Shown piece by piece: positions 1 through 11,782 of a stretch of 64,000 bases of DNA (its first letter is position 1; every line of letters starts with the position of its first letter). The stretch spans positions 1,594,583 to 1,658,582 of the forward strand of contig JACBWW010000017.1 of NCBI GenBank assembly GCA_020086605.1, in the 5' to 3' direction. Below the pieces are notes generated by a model. It did no database searches. It had not been told where the DNA came from and saw only the letters and a program-made list of their open reading frames with translations. Made by a program: the position numbers and the translations under genes. Source of the DNA: Lanius collurio (lineage: Eukaryota; Chordata; Aves; Passeriformes; Laniidae).

Positions 1-366
1 AATTACTGGTTTAGATGCAATTGCTGTTAGTAGCCTTTCCTTCTGATATTGTTTCTGAGGTTTCCTTAACTTTCCAATAACAGATCTCTCCCTAAGGAAG
101 AGAATTAGCTCTTTTGCATGTGTGTCTTGACACACCTATAAACATTTACCTGCTTTTGCTCTAGTACTTGTGGCTGCCACTGTGCTTCTTGTGTCACATT
201 TGTTTACATTGAGCTGTAGAAATAATCTACTTCACACTACTAGGAAATTACCACCAACGTGACACTGTGTGATACAGATGAATGTAATGAATTTTTAAGC
301 CCAGCTGTTAAGTGCTTGTGTGATTTTTTTGGGGTTTGGGTGATATGTAAAGTAAGAAAGAATTCA

Positions 367-369
<3 letters not shown>

Positions 370-401
<32 letters not shown>
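370..401. repeat. (TA)n microsatellite
   Basis: About 16 uninterrupted TA units sit 18 bases before the N gap. Such a run is a common cause of assembly breaks, and its true length may differ from what is shown. Confidence 0.95.
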
Positions 402-404
<3 letters not shown>

Positions 405-418
405 ATTCTTCCATAAGC

Positions 419-736
419 NNNNNNNNNNNNNNNNNNNNNNNNNNNNNNNNNNNNNNNNNNNNNNNNNNNNNNNNNNNNNNNNNNNNNNNNNNNNNNNNNN
501 NNNNNNNNNNNNNNNNNNNNNNNNNNNNNNNNNNNNNNNNNNNNNNNNNNNNNNNNNNNNNNNNNNNNNNNNNNNNNNNNNNNNNNNNNNNNNNNNNNNN
601 NNNNNNNNNNNNNNNNNNNNNNNNNNNNNNNNNNNNNNNNNNNNNNNNNNNNNNNNNNNNNNNNNNNNNNNNNNNNNNNNNNNNNNNNNNNNNNNNNNNN
701 NNNNNNNNNNNNNNNNNNNNNNNNNNNNNNNNNNNN
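419..736. other. Assembly gap (318 N)
   Basis: A run of N begins just after the TA microsatellite. Its content is unknown. It lies within an ESYT2 intron and could hide a short exon or simply more repeat. Confidence 0.98.
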
Positions 737-3700
737 CGGTAGTCAGAAAATGATGGAGCAAGAATTAAGCAGCAAAAGGAAAGAATTTGGGAAATCACTA
801 CTGTTTGGTTGAGCTTTCACAGATAAGCAGTGGACAAATTTTATGAATTCTGTCAGGAACCAAGATGGATAATAATTACCTTGGAATTTGGAAGTGTGTT
901 TTGTCAAAGCTGTCAAACGTTTATTACAAGCCTTCTGAATAAGGCAAGATCAGTAGATACCATCTAGATTGCTTGTAAAAAAGCTTCTGTTGGTGTTCTC
1001 ATGACATTCTGTAGGTAAACATGATCTAACTTAAAATTTCAAAAAATCTGTGCAAGATTGTTAAGAAGATCATTGCCAGTGTTAGCACAGATTAAAATCA
1101 GAATGGGAAATTACCCACCTACTGTGAAGTTTTGGTCCTAGATAGCAAGTGGGCAATTTCCATTACATTTACCAGTGGCCCAAGTCTGAGGGTGGATGAA
1201 GCACATAGTGAGATGGAACTGGAATTCAAAATGATCATGACAGTAGCAGAAGTGGGAAGTAGAGAGAAGATAACAGAATTTAGCTGGAAAGTGTGCTAGG
1301 CCAAAGTGCACGTTTGGGCAGGAATAATAGTAAAACACAGTTGAACCAACAAGATCTTGCTGGTAGGAAAATGATACAGCCAGACTGGCATGTGTAAAGA
1401 AGAGGACAGCCCTTAAATGCTTTTAGTTTAGGCACAGCACTTCAACAAATCTTATTTTATAAAAATATAAAGGATAACATAGTACACACTGCACACTGGC
1501 TGGTGGACAATTCTTTGGTGTTGTGTATGTGTGTGTGAGGCAGTTTCAGCAGTTTGGAGTTTGATACTGTATCAGGAAGAGAGCTTAATAGAAAATGTGG
1601 ATAATGTGGAAATTGTTATGCTACACAGACTTCTTTAAAGAAATTAATTGTTTCCATCTCTTACTTGGAAGTATATTTTCCATTGGAAGCTTTTCTTCAA
1701 TGTGATCTAGTTAAATATCAGAACTTATGGTGTCAAGGTTTAACTGTTTCAGACTGGCAGGTCACAAATTATAAGTCTATGGGTTTAGACTCTTAGAAGC
1801 ATCTCAAATTGATCATCTTGGTTTCATCAGCAGTCTGGAACTCTGACAAGTTGATCTGGTTTACAAGGCTTGGGGGGTGAGAGTGAAATCTTCAACTTTA
1901 GAAGGCATGTTATTTTCTTCAAAGAAATCACATTCTTGTAGTAACAACTGTTACATTCTTTCAAACAAATGTTTTGTGATAAATTTTTGCTACCTTGTTG
2001 AAAAGAGAGGTTTGGTTTGGGGTGTTTATGTATGGCCTAGAAAAAACTTGCATCATTTGTGTTATTTGTGTGGCTTGTTTCATCTGTCTAGAGAAACCAT
2101 GTGTGCATAGGTAGAATGAATGGAGATTTAATCTTAGTAAAGTATGGAAGAATTTGGAAATATTTTGAGACTGATTAAGTCAATGTTTTTGTAAAAGTGA
2201 ATTAGTTCATGCAAAACTGATAAAACATCATTGCTCTTACTTGGAAATAGTTGAGGGATGAACCAAATTTGGATTTCCACAGATTTTTTTGAAGTGAGCC
2301 TATACACTAGGAGATGTCTGCTTAAGTTTTACCTCATTTTTACCCTCTGGCTGAGCAGTGATTGTAGGACATCTGTTAATCTTCATGTTTATAATGACAA
2401 AGTAAGCATAGCCCTGACAAGGATTGAATGCTGTCTTATGCTGGTTTGCACTATATTATTGTTAGCATACTCTCTGATATTATTTTGCTATTTAGTCCTC
2501 TCCTAAACAATTTCCATACTCATTACAGTCCCCAGCTCATTCCAGGGACCATTCAATAAAAAAGTTAAATGCAAACATTCTGGTTCAGAGGAACAGGGAG
2601 AAAAGTGTAGCTGTGTGAATGGACACTTAGCCTCTTTTTTTTTTTCCTACAGGAATAACCTTTCTCTATGTTCTAGATGTTGTTTGTGTTTTCTCTCTCA
2701 GTTCTGTGTTCTCAGTCTGTGCTGGAGCCATGACCTGACCCAGTAGGTCTGCATTGCTTCCCTGGGGTACCTCCTGCAGATGCTTCTGTTTGGTGCCTTG
2801 TGGGGAAGAGGCAGGAAAGCTGGCAGTGCTAGGGGAGATCAGCAGCAGGCATCCCTGTTAGCAGTTCCTGGCACTGCTCTGCTTCCCAGCATCCTGCTCT
2901 GGCAGATGTGTCCAAACTTTCCACTTCTGGTACTCCCAGAGCCCTCTCCAGTAGATTTTAACTCTGGTACCTGTGCCCAGTCCTTTCTGTCCCTGACCCA
3001 CTCTCAGGGTGATGCCTCTGCAAAGTGCTTAACTAGGACAGCTTGCACGTGAGAGAAGAAACTGAGAACATACCAAGTGAAACACCTCTCATTTGGGGTC
3101 AGTTTCTGAACTTTGGGAAATACTTTGCCCACAATAATTTTGTCTTTGCTCCTACCCCCATGACACTTTATTTGGTTGACTTACTGGGACAAAAAAAAAG
3201 GATGGGAAGTAGAGTGGAGTATCAGCTTGGACTGTTAAAAAGTTAAGTTCTCCCCAAAAGTATTCAGTTACAAAAATGTTAAAAGTATTTTTCATGTTCC
3301 TTTCTTTTAAAAACTGAGGTAGTGGTCAAGGTCTGAGCAAACCTAAGAGTGAATGGTTCAACAACTAATCCAAGGTAGCCCATAATTTTGACAGTTAACC
3401 ATGGCTGTTCAGCTTTTTCCAAGCAGACTTCTCACCCCAGTGTGTTTTCTCAGTGTTTATTTTTCTGACTTCTGTAGAAAAATGTAAAACAATGCTTATT
3501 ATAGCAAGAACCAAATTGTTCTCTTACTAGAGAGCAAGTGGCTGCAGCCAAAGAAAGCTTTTCTTAAATATTTTTGTTAGAAGAGGAATTAGTTGGAAGC
3601 TAGCATTAGATTTTGTTCTCATATTTTCCAGTCTAAAGTAACTGGCAACAATTCCTCTTGCTCTGTATCATCTGTTTGCTGAACTTAATGACTATATAAG

Positions 3701-6700
3701 GCAACATGGCCTATGAGTTTACCAGTCTCATATTTCTGAGTAATACATGAAGTTTTTGATCTTTCAAGAGTTCTTACATCTTACGAAACCTTTTTATATA
3801 CTGTATTTTGTTATTACTGTGAAGAAGTTTCATCAGCTTATAAAATGTCCAAATATGTAGGAGATTTTAAAGGAGGAAAACAAGTACATTCTGATGTTTG
3901 AAGTAATCTTTTAAATCTCTGAGTGTTTGAGAGAAGGTAGCACTGGATTAACAGTCAGGATTTGTGAGGTTCTTTGCATACTTCTCATTATGTTAACATT
4001 ATGTATATTTACGAGATACTCGCTTCTCAAAGTTTTAGGTATCATTTTACTTTTAGCACAAGTCACTACATAGTTATTTTGATTTGTGGTTCAGTTATAG
4101 AAGTTTATGTGGCTTATAGTTGTACTGTAAATGAGTAATTTTCAAAAGCTTATTCCATGGCACACTCAGAATTGAGGGTGTGTCCTAACCCAACCGTTTT
4201 CTCTTAATAAAAGCCAAAACTCTCCCAATAAGACAAACACATAAAAATACTATTGTTCTAAAAAGAACAATGGCTGGAAAACAGGATGTCTTCCAGGAAA
4301 ACTGGGCAGCTCTTCCAAAGCTCTCATTTTCAGACTCACGGTTTTGCCTTCCACTTTCTGACTTGAGTATTACTCTCCCTCTACTCACTTTACAGATTGG
4401 TTCTGTCCTGTAGTTTTGATTTATTTTTATATAGGTTTGGTTTCCTTTAACATTGCCTGCCTTTGGAAAACTGGCTGGATGGGACTTTCAAAATTATGAG
4501 TACTAATGAAAATTAGACTCAAAAGGAATGCCAGTGAAATGGCTGGAAATTGGTTATGTAGAACACATAGAATGCCTCTAGAACATATGAGGCTGTCAGG
4601 TTTGTGGAACCCCTGTATAAGTGCTGATGCACAGCTACTGTTAGAATAATATTTGTTAAGAATTAGACTTGTTGCTTATGAAGTGAATGATTTGCCCTGC
4701 TACTCAGAATACTTATAATTTGCTATAACTTACATTTTTTCTCAGTGATTTTAGATTTTGGTAGTTTATGGGATTTGTTAAGGGCCATCACAGTTGGTGT
4801 TTCCTCAGCACCATATTCTTTTCTCCCTGTGCCCTCCCATTCAATGTTGTTGTCTCTCCTACATCAGTGTTGCAACTTATGCTGCTGGAGGAAGGTGCCT
4901 AAGGGAGGTGAGCTGGCAGGGTATTAAACACCACAAGAAGTGCCCAGTTTCCTGTCCTTCAGATGTATTTTAGCAGCCTGAGCCAGCTCACTAAAGTCAG
5001 GACAGTGTCAAGACTGATGTGAGGCTGTGAACCAAAATGCAGACTGGTAAAAGGGTAGGAAGGAGTAGAGAGAGTGGAGAGAATTGGCATGAATGAAGCT
5101 GTGAGGAGCTGGCACTATGGAGAACAGCAGGTGCCCTGGATTTGTCTAAAGTCAACTGTGATCCTCCTTCTGGTCAATTCAACTCACTTGCCTGCTTTGT
5201 CTTCTGCCCCCTCAACTATCCAGCTTACCCCTCAAACAGTTGTCTCACTTAAATCTTCAGAGAGTTACAAAACTTTTAAACACCATTTCTGTACAGAGAT
5301 ACTCCGTGTTTCCTATAGCAACCAGTGGGACTGCTACAGCAACTACTTACTGTAGTATTGTTGGAGAGGCTGAGTTTCCTGGGGGATACACTAGATAATG
5401 TTACATATTAAATTATTACAACAATGCCAGCACTTCAGCATTGTAGGTGGTGATGGGCTTTGCTCTACTAACAGACAGATTGTACCCTGTCTCTGTATAA
5501 ACAACCATTCACAAGCAACAGAAGAGGACATCTTAGTCCCCTTCTTGTGATGAATTTCTGAGAAGAATCACAGCTTATCCCATGGAATTGTATCCTCGTG
5601 GCCTGTAGCAGAGCTTAAGTTTTTCCTGCAGAAACTTTACACTTCCATAACTTGTTTAGCAGGAAGTTGTTAATCAGCATTTTAAAATATTCTGTGGCTT
5701 CCCTTCTGAGAATTAGTCGTGCTTATGGCAGCCAAATCAAGCCAGAAGGTTGGCAGTGTTTAGAGGCTGCCTTTTGTGCTTCTGTGAACTTTATAGCCCT
5801 ATGTATTCTACATTCCAGTACATATTTTTCCATTTATAAAGGTTTCTAGGGTCCTGAGAACACCCTATTTGTATAGAGATATTCATTAGGTTTTAGACTG
5901 TCTTATAGGCTGCAGGGGTTTATTTTTAAATTTTATTTTTTAACTTCTTCTATTGTATGTGTTTCATTAGTTCTCAGTACAGAGCTTTGGTAAGACGTTA
6001 ATTTCTTGGTTTTCAGGGAGATAACAAAATTTGTTTTCACTTCTCTGAGCAGAAGAAGAATTGTAAGAGGTTTGAGTAACAAGACACACAGACTACTTCA
6101 TTGGAAAGTGTAACTGGTGTCTGGAATCCTGCCTTTGTCCAGTGAGGTGGCTGGTAGAGGCACATCAGTGAGCTCTGGAAGGCACATCACCTCTCAGTTT
6201 CAATGTGTTGTGGAAAAACGCCATCGTTTCTGGCTTCTGGCAGAATTTTCACTTAGTGACAAATCCTGCACACAGTTTTTCCAGTGCCCTGTTAGTTCTG
6301 CTGCTGAGAACCAGCTGGCATTCTCTGAATTTAGCTAAACTAAGGGAATTATGCATTGCTTAAAGCAGTGACAGAGAAGGAAATTATATTGTTAAGAGAT
6401 TTTTTAAAATATGGAAATTTTTTATATTTGGTGCTTCATAAAAGATTCATCTGCTGGCAGTCCTTTGCTTGCTCCCTTTTTCTCCATAGTGCTCTTTAGT
6501 TAGTTAGGATGGCAACGTTGCTGTAACTTCTGTCAGAACCACAAGTTAGGGGGTCATGTTCTTTTCCAGCAAGTCATGGCATGGCAGTGCCCAAAATGTA
6601 GAATAAAGTCCCCTGTTACTTGGCTGGACTGTGACTGGTGGGCTCCCTCCTGCCTATGAAGAAATTCTTTGCCTCCTTTCTTCTCAGTCTGCTGTTTGTT

Positions 6701-9439
6701 TGTCTGCTGTCAGTGCTATTTCTGTACCTCTGCAGGTGTAGGGATTTTTTTTGTCTGAATTGGCATTGCCTTTGGAAAACTCTTCTTATGTTGCTAACAG
6801 TGTATCTACTGCTGGTCTGATTTCCTTTGGAAGCCAAGTGCAGACCTGAAATGTCTTTATTGAAGGGAATGTTGGGGTGATGGCAGGGGGACATGTAACA
6901 CTAAAATAAATATAAGTAAAGAAAATAAAAAAAGCATTTCTGCCTAATAGCTGTAGACTAAGATTAGAGTGTGTGTTACTGCTGGGTGCTTCTGGTAGAA
7001 CTGGAAAGGAAGCTCTGTGGTGGGCAAATGGAACAAATTTTATCTGCAAGGAGAACTTACCTTCAAAGGCCAAACAGTGAAAGCTTGATTATGCCAGGAG
7101 TTTGAAGGCTCATATTCCTTCCAAAACATTTAATGGCTTAAGATTTATTTTCAAAGCTTTTCTAATAATCCTGTAAAGTGCTTAGCCATAGTAATGTTTT
7201 TTAATTTCTGAGCTTCAGCTTCAAATGGAAGAGGATTTGTCTTTAACATTTCTGAAATTGATGTTTGTCTTTAGTCCTGTACAAGAAGTGAATTTCTGAT
7301 ATTGTATGTACTAATTGTATTTCTTGTGACCACTCTTAATAGCACTGTTTTCAGGGTACTTGTGTAATTGTTTTTCCATGCTGCATGCTCTCAGACTGAT
7401 GATGGAATGAATGGGTAGCCTTGTTTGTGAGCAGAGGTGTGTAATAATCAAAATATTGACAGTGAGGTTGTACCATAGGCACTGTTCGTGTTTCATATGC
7501 TGTGTTGCAACCTTTTGAAATGCTTTTAGTCACATCTATGAAAAGTTTCAGTTCTCAGTGGCATCTCTTAGGATGTTCTTGGTTTTCTTTTGGGCTGTGA
7601 CAGTTAATACAGAAACTGCTGTGATAAATATTTCGGTTCAGTGCAGATGTTTCTCAGTGCTGCATTTCAACATGCATTGTGTTGCTCAATGCATTTACTC
7701 AGTGACATCTATTTAGGAGACAGCACAGGACTTTGCTCTGTTAATTACTGTATGCAAACATGAAAACAAAAGAAAATGCAAATTTTTTCTCATTTGCTAT
7801 GTAGTCTGAAAACATCATTATGTTAAATTGCTAAATACAGGATGCAGGTATGAACACCTTAGGATAGGGGCCACTTTTCTAAGGGTATTTATGGTGTGCA
7901 TTTGCCTTTTATTTTGCCTATGAGTAAAGAAAAAACAAATCATAAGTTGCGTTCTTTGTCTTAAAACAGTATAAAGTTACTTCTTCTAAAACCTTGGTAG
8001 ACTGCATAGATTTTTAAAGTACTCATAAAGTATAGTCAAAACTTCTGTAAGAACAAAAGAATCAGTCTGAATACTCAGGTTGGGGTTAGTCTTATCAGCT
8101 ACTACCAAGCTACTTGCTGCTATATTACTTAAACATCTGTGGGTTTGCAGGATTGAGGAAGTACTACAAAATTGAAGTTATTCACACTATTTAATTCTTA
8201 ACTTTTTTTTTTTGCAGATGTGAGATGAGGAGGAGATTTGAGAATACATACTAATAATTTGCGCAATTAATTTTCAAAGAAGAATGTACTGAAATAATCT
8301 TAGTTTTTCTAAATGTAAATGTTCTGTTCTACCACACAGTTTGCTATTGTAGAACTGTACAACTAAAGCTTACATACCAACATAAAAAAACCTCATAGCA
8401 AATTATTTTCAACAGGGTTTTTTTACATTTTGAAATTAAAAGTCTCATAGCTTTAAATTGATAATAATGTAGAAAAAAAATATAGCACCTCAAAAAAAGA
8501 AAAAAAGAAAAAGACTATTAAGTATACTGTATGAGTTTTAGCTAAGATCTTATTCTCTTCTGAAAGGTATTACTGCCATTTAGACTTGCTAGTAGTCCAT
8601 AAATAGGTGTGCATTAGCCTTTCCTCACAAAAGTAATCCTGCTAGTATTCTAATAGAAAGTGGGCAAAACTATTTGTAAATGATGTACTTTAAGAAAGAC
8701 ATTGAATACAGTGGTACTGCAGGCAGTGGTAGCTTTGTGCTTTCACCTGAAGAAGGATGAAAGCAATCTCTGTAGAAGTGCTGAAGAATTTTTACTCTAG
8801 ATTCTGGCAGTCCTGTTTCATATATAACAAATGTATATGATAAGTTAGATGGCTTAGTCTGAAATTAGTTTCCCTCACAAAGGCATCTGGCCTGATTCTC
8901 TGTGGAGAGGGGACATGTGAAACAGGATCTCTGACTTTCTGGAGAAACTACTGGGTGGAATTATTCCATGATAGGGAAAGATGGAAATTTTCTGCCACAG
9001 GGAAGATGACTCCCACCCCATCTGCAGATTTGCAGCTGTGAAGCAGATTTGGGGCCAGTGTAGCAGAGAGGGCCTGGGAGCATCCAAGCCAGCAGAGCCT
9101 GAACTGCACTGAAGCATCAGGAGAAAGGGGAAAGTGGTCACTACTGGGAGACTCCTGGCCCCATGTGCCAGCCTGACCTGTTTCCTCATGAGTTTTTCGT
9201 TTGCTTGGACCCTCAGATTCAGGAGGATGTCAACTGCTAAAGCTTGTCTGGCCCTCAGACCCACTGCTGCTCCTCCATGTGGGGAGCAACAGCACTTCCA
9301 GGGGAGATCTGGAAAGCACAAAACATGACTGCATGGCTGTGGGGGTGATTCAAGGGCACAGGGGCTCAAGTGGTGATCCTGGTCCAGCTGGTAAGGGAGA
9401 AGAGACAAGAAAGTGGTTGGGAGTAGGCAGGAGGGAGTC

Positions 9440-10205
9440 ATGAACAGGAACTCATGGTTAACCAAGCCAATAACCCTCTGTGATCTGAGGGCTGCCTTGG
9501 TGGATGAGGGAAGAACTGTGGATACAGAGTATTTTGACTTCAGTAAAGCTTTTGGCATTATCTTCTGCAACATCCTCATAGGTAAACTGCTGAGTACAGA
9601 CTAGATAAATGGACAGTGAGCTTGGTTTATAAGTGGCTAAACCCTTCAGGCTCAGTGAGTTGTGGTCAGCAACATGAAGTTTAGTTGGAGGACAGTCAGT
9701 AGTGGTTTACCCAGGAGTAGATACTGGAGCCAGCACAAATTCATGGCTGTCCTGGATGGTGGGACAGAGTGTGCTCTCAGCAAGGTTGCTTACTTAAAAC
9801 TGGAAGGAGTGCTTGATACACCAGATAGTTGTACTCCTATTTAGAGGGACTTTGACAAGCTTAAGAAACGTGCCAGCAGGAATCTCATGGAGTTCAACAA
9901 ATGGAAATGTAAAGTCTTGTGCCTAGAAAGGAATAACCCTGTCCCCAGGACATGCTGGGGGCTGACTGGCTGGAAAGCAGCTTTGCTGGAAAGGATACAG
10001 ACTGTTCAGGTGGACAGAAAGGGGGACAGGAGTCAGAAATGTGCAGTTGTGGCAAAGAAGGTCAACAGCATCCTGGGCTGCATTAGGAGAGGCATTGTCA
10101 GCTGGTTGAGAGAGATTTTTTTCTTTCTCCACAGCACTAGTGAGGCACATCTAGAGTGCAGCGTGGGGCTCCCCAGTAAAAAAGAGACAGAGACGTGCTG
10201 TGAAA
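9440..10205 (+). mobile_element. Degenerate CR1 LINE, ORF2 reverse-transcriptase C-terminal region
   Basis: Translated pieces in shifting frames match avian CR1 ORF2. They include DFSKAFGIIFCNILIGKL (CR1: DFSKAFDTV..ILLEKL), ECALSKVA followed by KLEGVLDTP, FNKWKCKVLCLERNNP and AKKVNSILGCIRRGI. The FADD catalytic motif expected after ECALSK is lost, and several frameshifts and internal deletions are present. It is therefore an old dead copy. The 3' terminal CR1 repeats are not seen here. The flanking 8875-9440 may be earlier ORF2, but I could not match it. Confidence 0.85.
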
Positions 10206-10234
10206 GGCTACAAAAATAATTAAGGTACTGGGCA

Positions 10235-10345
10235 TCTCTAATGATATCAAGCTCCAGTCCCTTAATCATCTTCATCAAGCCAAGGATTGCCTTAGCCCTG
10301 TTTGTGGCAAGGGCATGGAGCTGGCTTGTGTAGGTTCTTGCAGTA
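10235..10345 (-). mobile_element. Inverted CR1 fragment
   Basis: The minus strand reads ...KMIKGLEL..., the CR1 ORF2 motif that normally follows the region at 9440-10205, but in opposite orientation. It is either a separate insertion or the product of an inversion within one CR1. Only about 100 bases are recognisable. Confidence 0.5.
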
Positions 10346-11726
10346 CGTACCATGATATGTCTTGCTTCTTGTTCTGGAATATCTGATGATTATAACTTAC
10401 TTTTTTCATTGAAAGGATAACGATTTTCTTTTTTTTCCTGCTTGTTTGTTACAGATAGGCTTGGTAATATTGTTCATTGAAATATTTTGCCACTGTTACA
10501 AAAGTATATTAAGTAATAGTGTTCCTTAAATGAGTAAATGCATTATGCGTTATCTTTACTGGAACTGTTCACAAAGGAAATCACTAATTAAGCTATTAAT
10601 AGAACCTTTGTAAAAAAAATGTTATGTGCTATTTTTAAAAAAGAGAGTGAAGGCAGGGTGATGATTCTTGTCTGTGAAAATATGCAACATTTGTTCTTGT
10701 AAAGACTTGTTTTGCTACCCTTAGTTTCTTAACTGAGGAATATCAATATCCTTTTCTCATGCAGTTATGCTTAGATTGGGTGAGTTGGATTTGGAGGAGT
10801 GGTAACTGGGCGAGTTTGGTTTTGTTTGTTGCTTAAGTATTCTGTTAACTTCTGTGAATTTAATAGAAATCATTCAGTGAAGAGAGAACTGAGGAAAGTC
10901 GGGTCTGTTGGTTTTCCTGTCTAGAATTAGAATGTTATAGGATCAAAAAGGGTGTTTTAAATTAGTTGTTCATGCCAGCAATCCTGAAACAGAGTAGGTA
11001 CCTTTATACAGCATAATATTCTACAAAGATTTTCAGTGAAGAAAGTATGTTTGATCTAGCAATGAGTTATCCCTTTTAATTATTTCTGAATATTTTTCTC
11101 ACTTTGATACTTAATCCTGTTGATACCTTTCTTCTTTATCAGCGATAGAATGAACTTGTGCTTTGAAAACAGCCTTCTCTTATACTTGCCAGCTGTTACC
11201 CCATCTTCTTTCCACCTTTTTAATCTGAATTTTTCATTCTTTCTGTTGGTTATGTCTTTTAGATCTCTTATTTTCCTGGTCTCACATGGGATTCTTTGTC
11301 AGTTTATAATAATCTGCAAATTCATGTTAATGACTGTTCATCTGTAACAGGTCTATGGTAGCTCTAAAAATATTTCTGCAGAAAATAGGACCACATTTCA
11401 TTATTCTGTATTGTTTGTATGGAGTAGATCCTGTGTACTTGTGTATATTGGGGCATGTGTGTATTTATATGCACGGTGCAACAGTGGATAACAGAATGGT
11501 GAAACTTTTTATAACTTTTAAAAAAATGTGTCTAAAAATTCTTAAGAATGGAGGAGAGTTGTTTTGTTTGTTTGTTTAAGAAAATCCTGGAAACTGCTTA
11601 ATTCTCCACTGATCAGATTCTGTAACAGTTAGGTTTATCTCTTCAGTGTTATGAATTCTCAGTTGCTTTTCTTTTTTTTTTCCTTCCTTTTTTTCCCCCC
11701 CTCCTTTTTTTCTCTGTAATTCACAG

Positions 11727-11782
11727 CTTTTGGAAATTAACTGGACTGGACTGACCAATCTTCTGGATGTCCCAGGACTGAA
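11727..11782 (+). CDS. ESYT2: ESYT2 exon: SMP domain, LLEINWTGLTNLLDVPGL
   Basis: The acceptor is ttcacag and the donor AA|gtgagt. The exon starts in phase 0 and ends with two bases of an Asn codon completed by the next exon. The peptide is the late SMP segment. The 56-nt length leaves the correct phase for the exon at 16606. The acceptor is preceded by an unusually long, nearly pure pyrimidine tract. Confidence 0.95.

Larger units (their letters stand above)
1..11726. other. ESYT2: ESYT2 intron (5' end outside window)
   Basis: This is non-coding sequence upstream of the first visible exon. I searched by eye for the preceding SMP codons (ending in FFLRKP in human) and did not find them, so this is read as one intron longer than 11.7 kb. 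It holds a TA microsatellite, an N gap and CR1 debris at 9440-10350. It ends in a long pyrimidine tract (about 11667-11715) just before the exon acceptor. Nothing else is recognised. Confidence 0.7.

Noticed and set aside
402..798. Open frames spanning the N gap
   Set aside because: They consist almost entirely of undefined bases.
1731..1760. ggtgtcaaggttta, resembling the SMP codons GVKVY of ESYT2
   Set aside because: The match ends at once in a stop codon, so it is coincidental.
8205..8260. Strong-looking splice acceptor (T-run then gcag) before atgtgagatgagg
   Set aside because: All three frames hit stops within a few codons to a few dozen bases, and the peptide does not match the missing ESYT2 exons.
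8875..9579. 234-codon minus-strand open frame
   Set aside because: It partly overlaps the antisense of a CR1 copy, resembles no known protein and shows no splice or promoter context.
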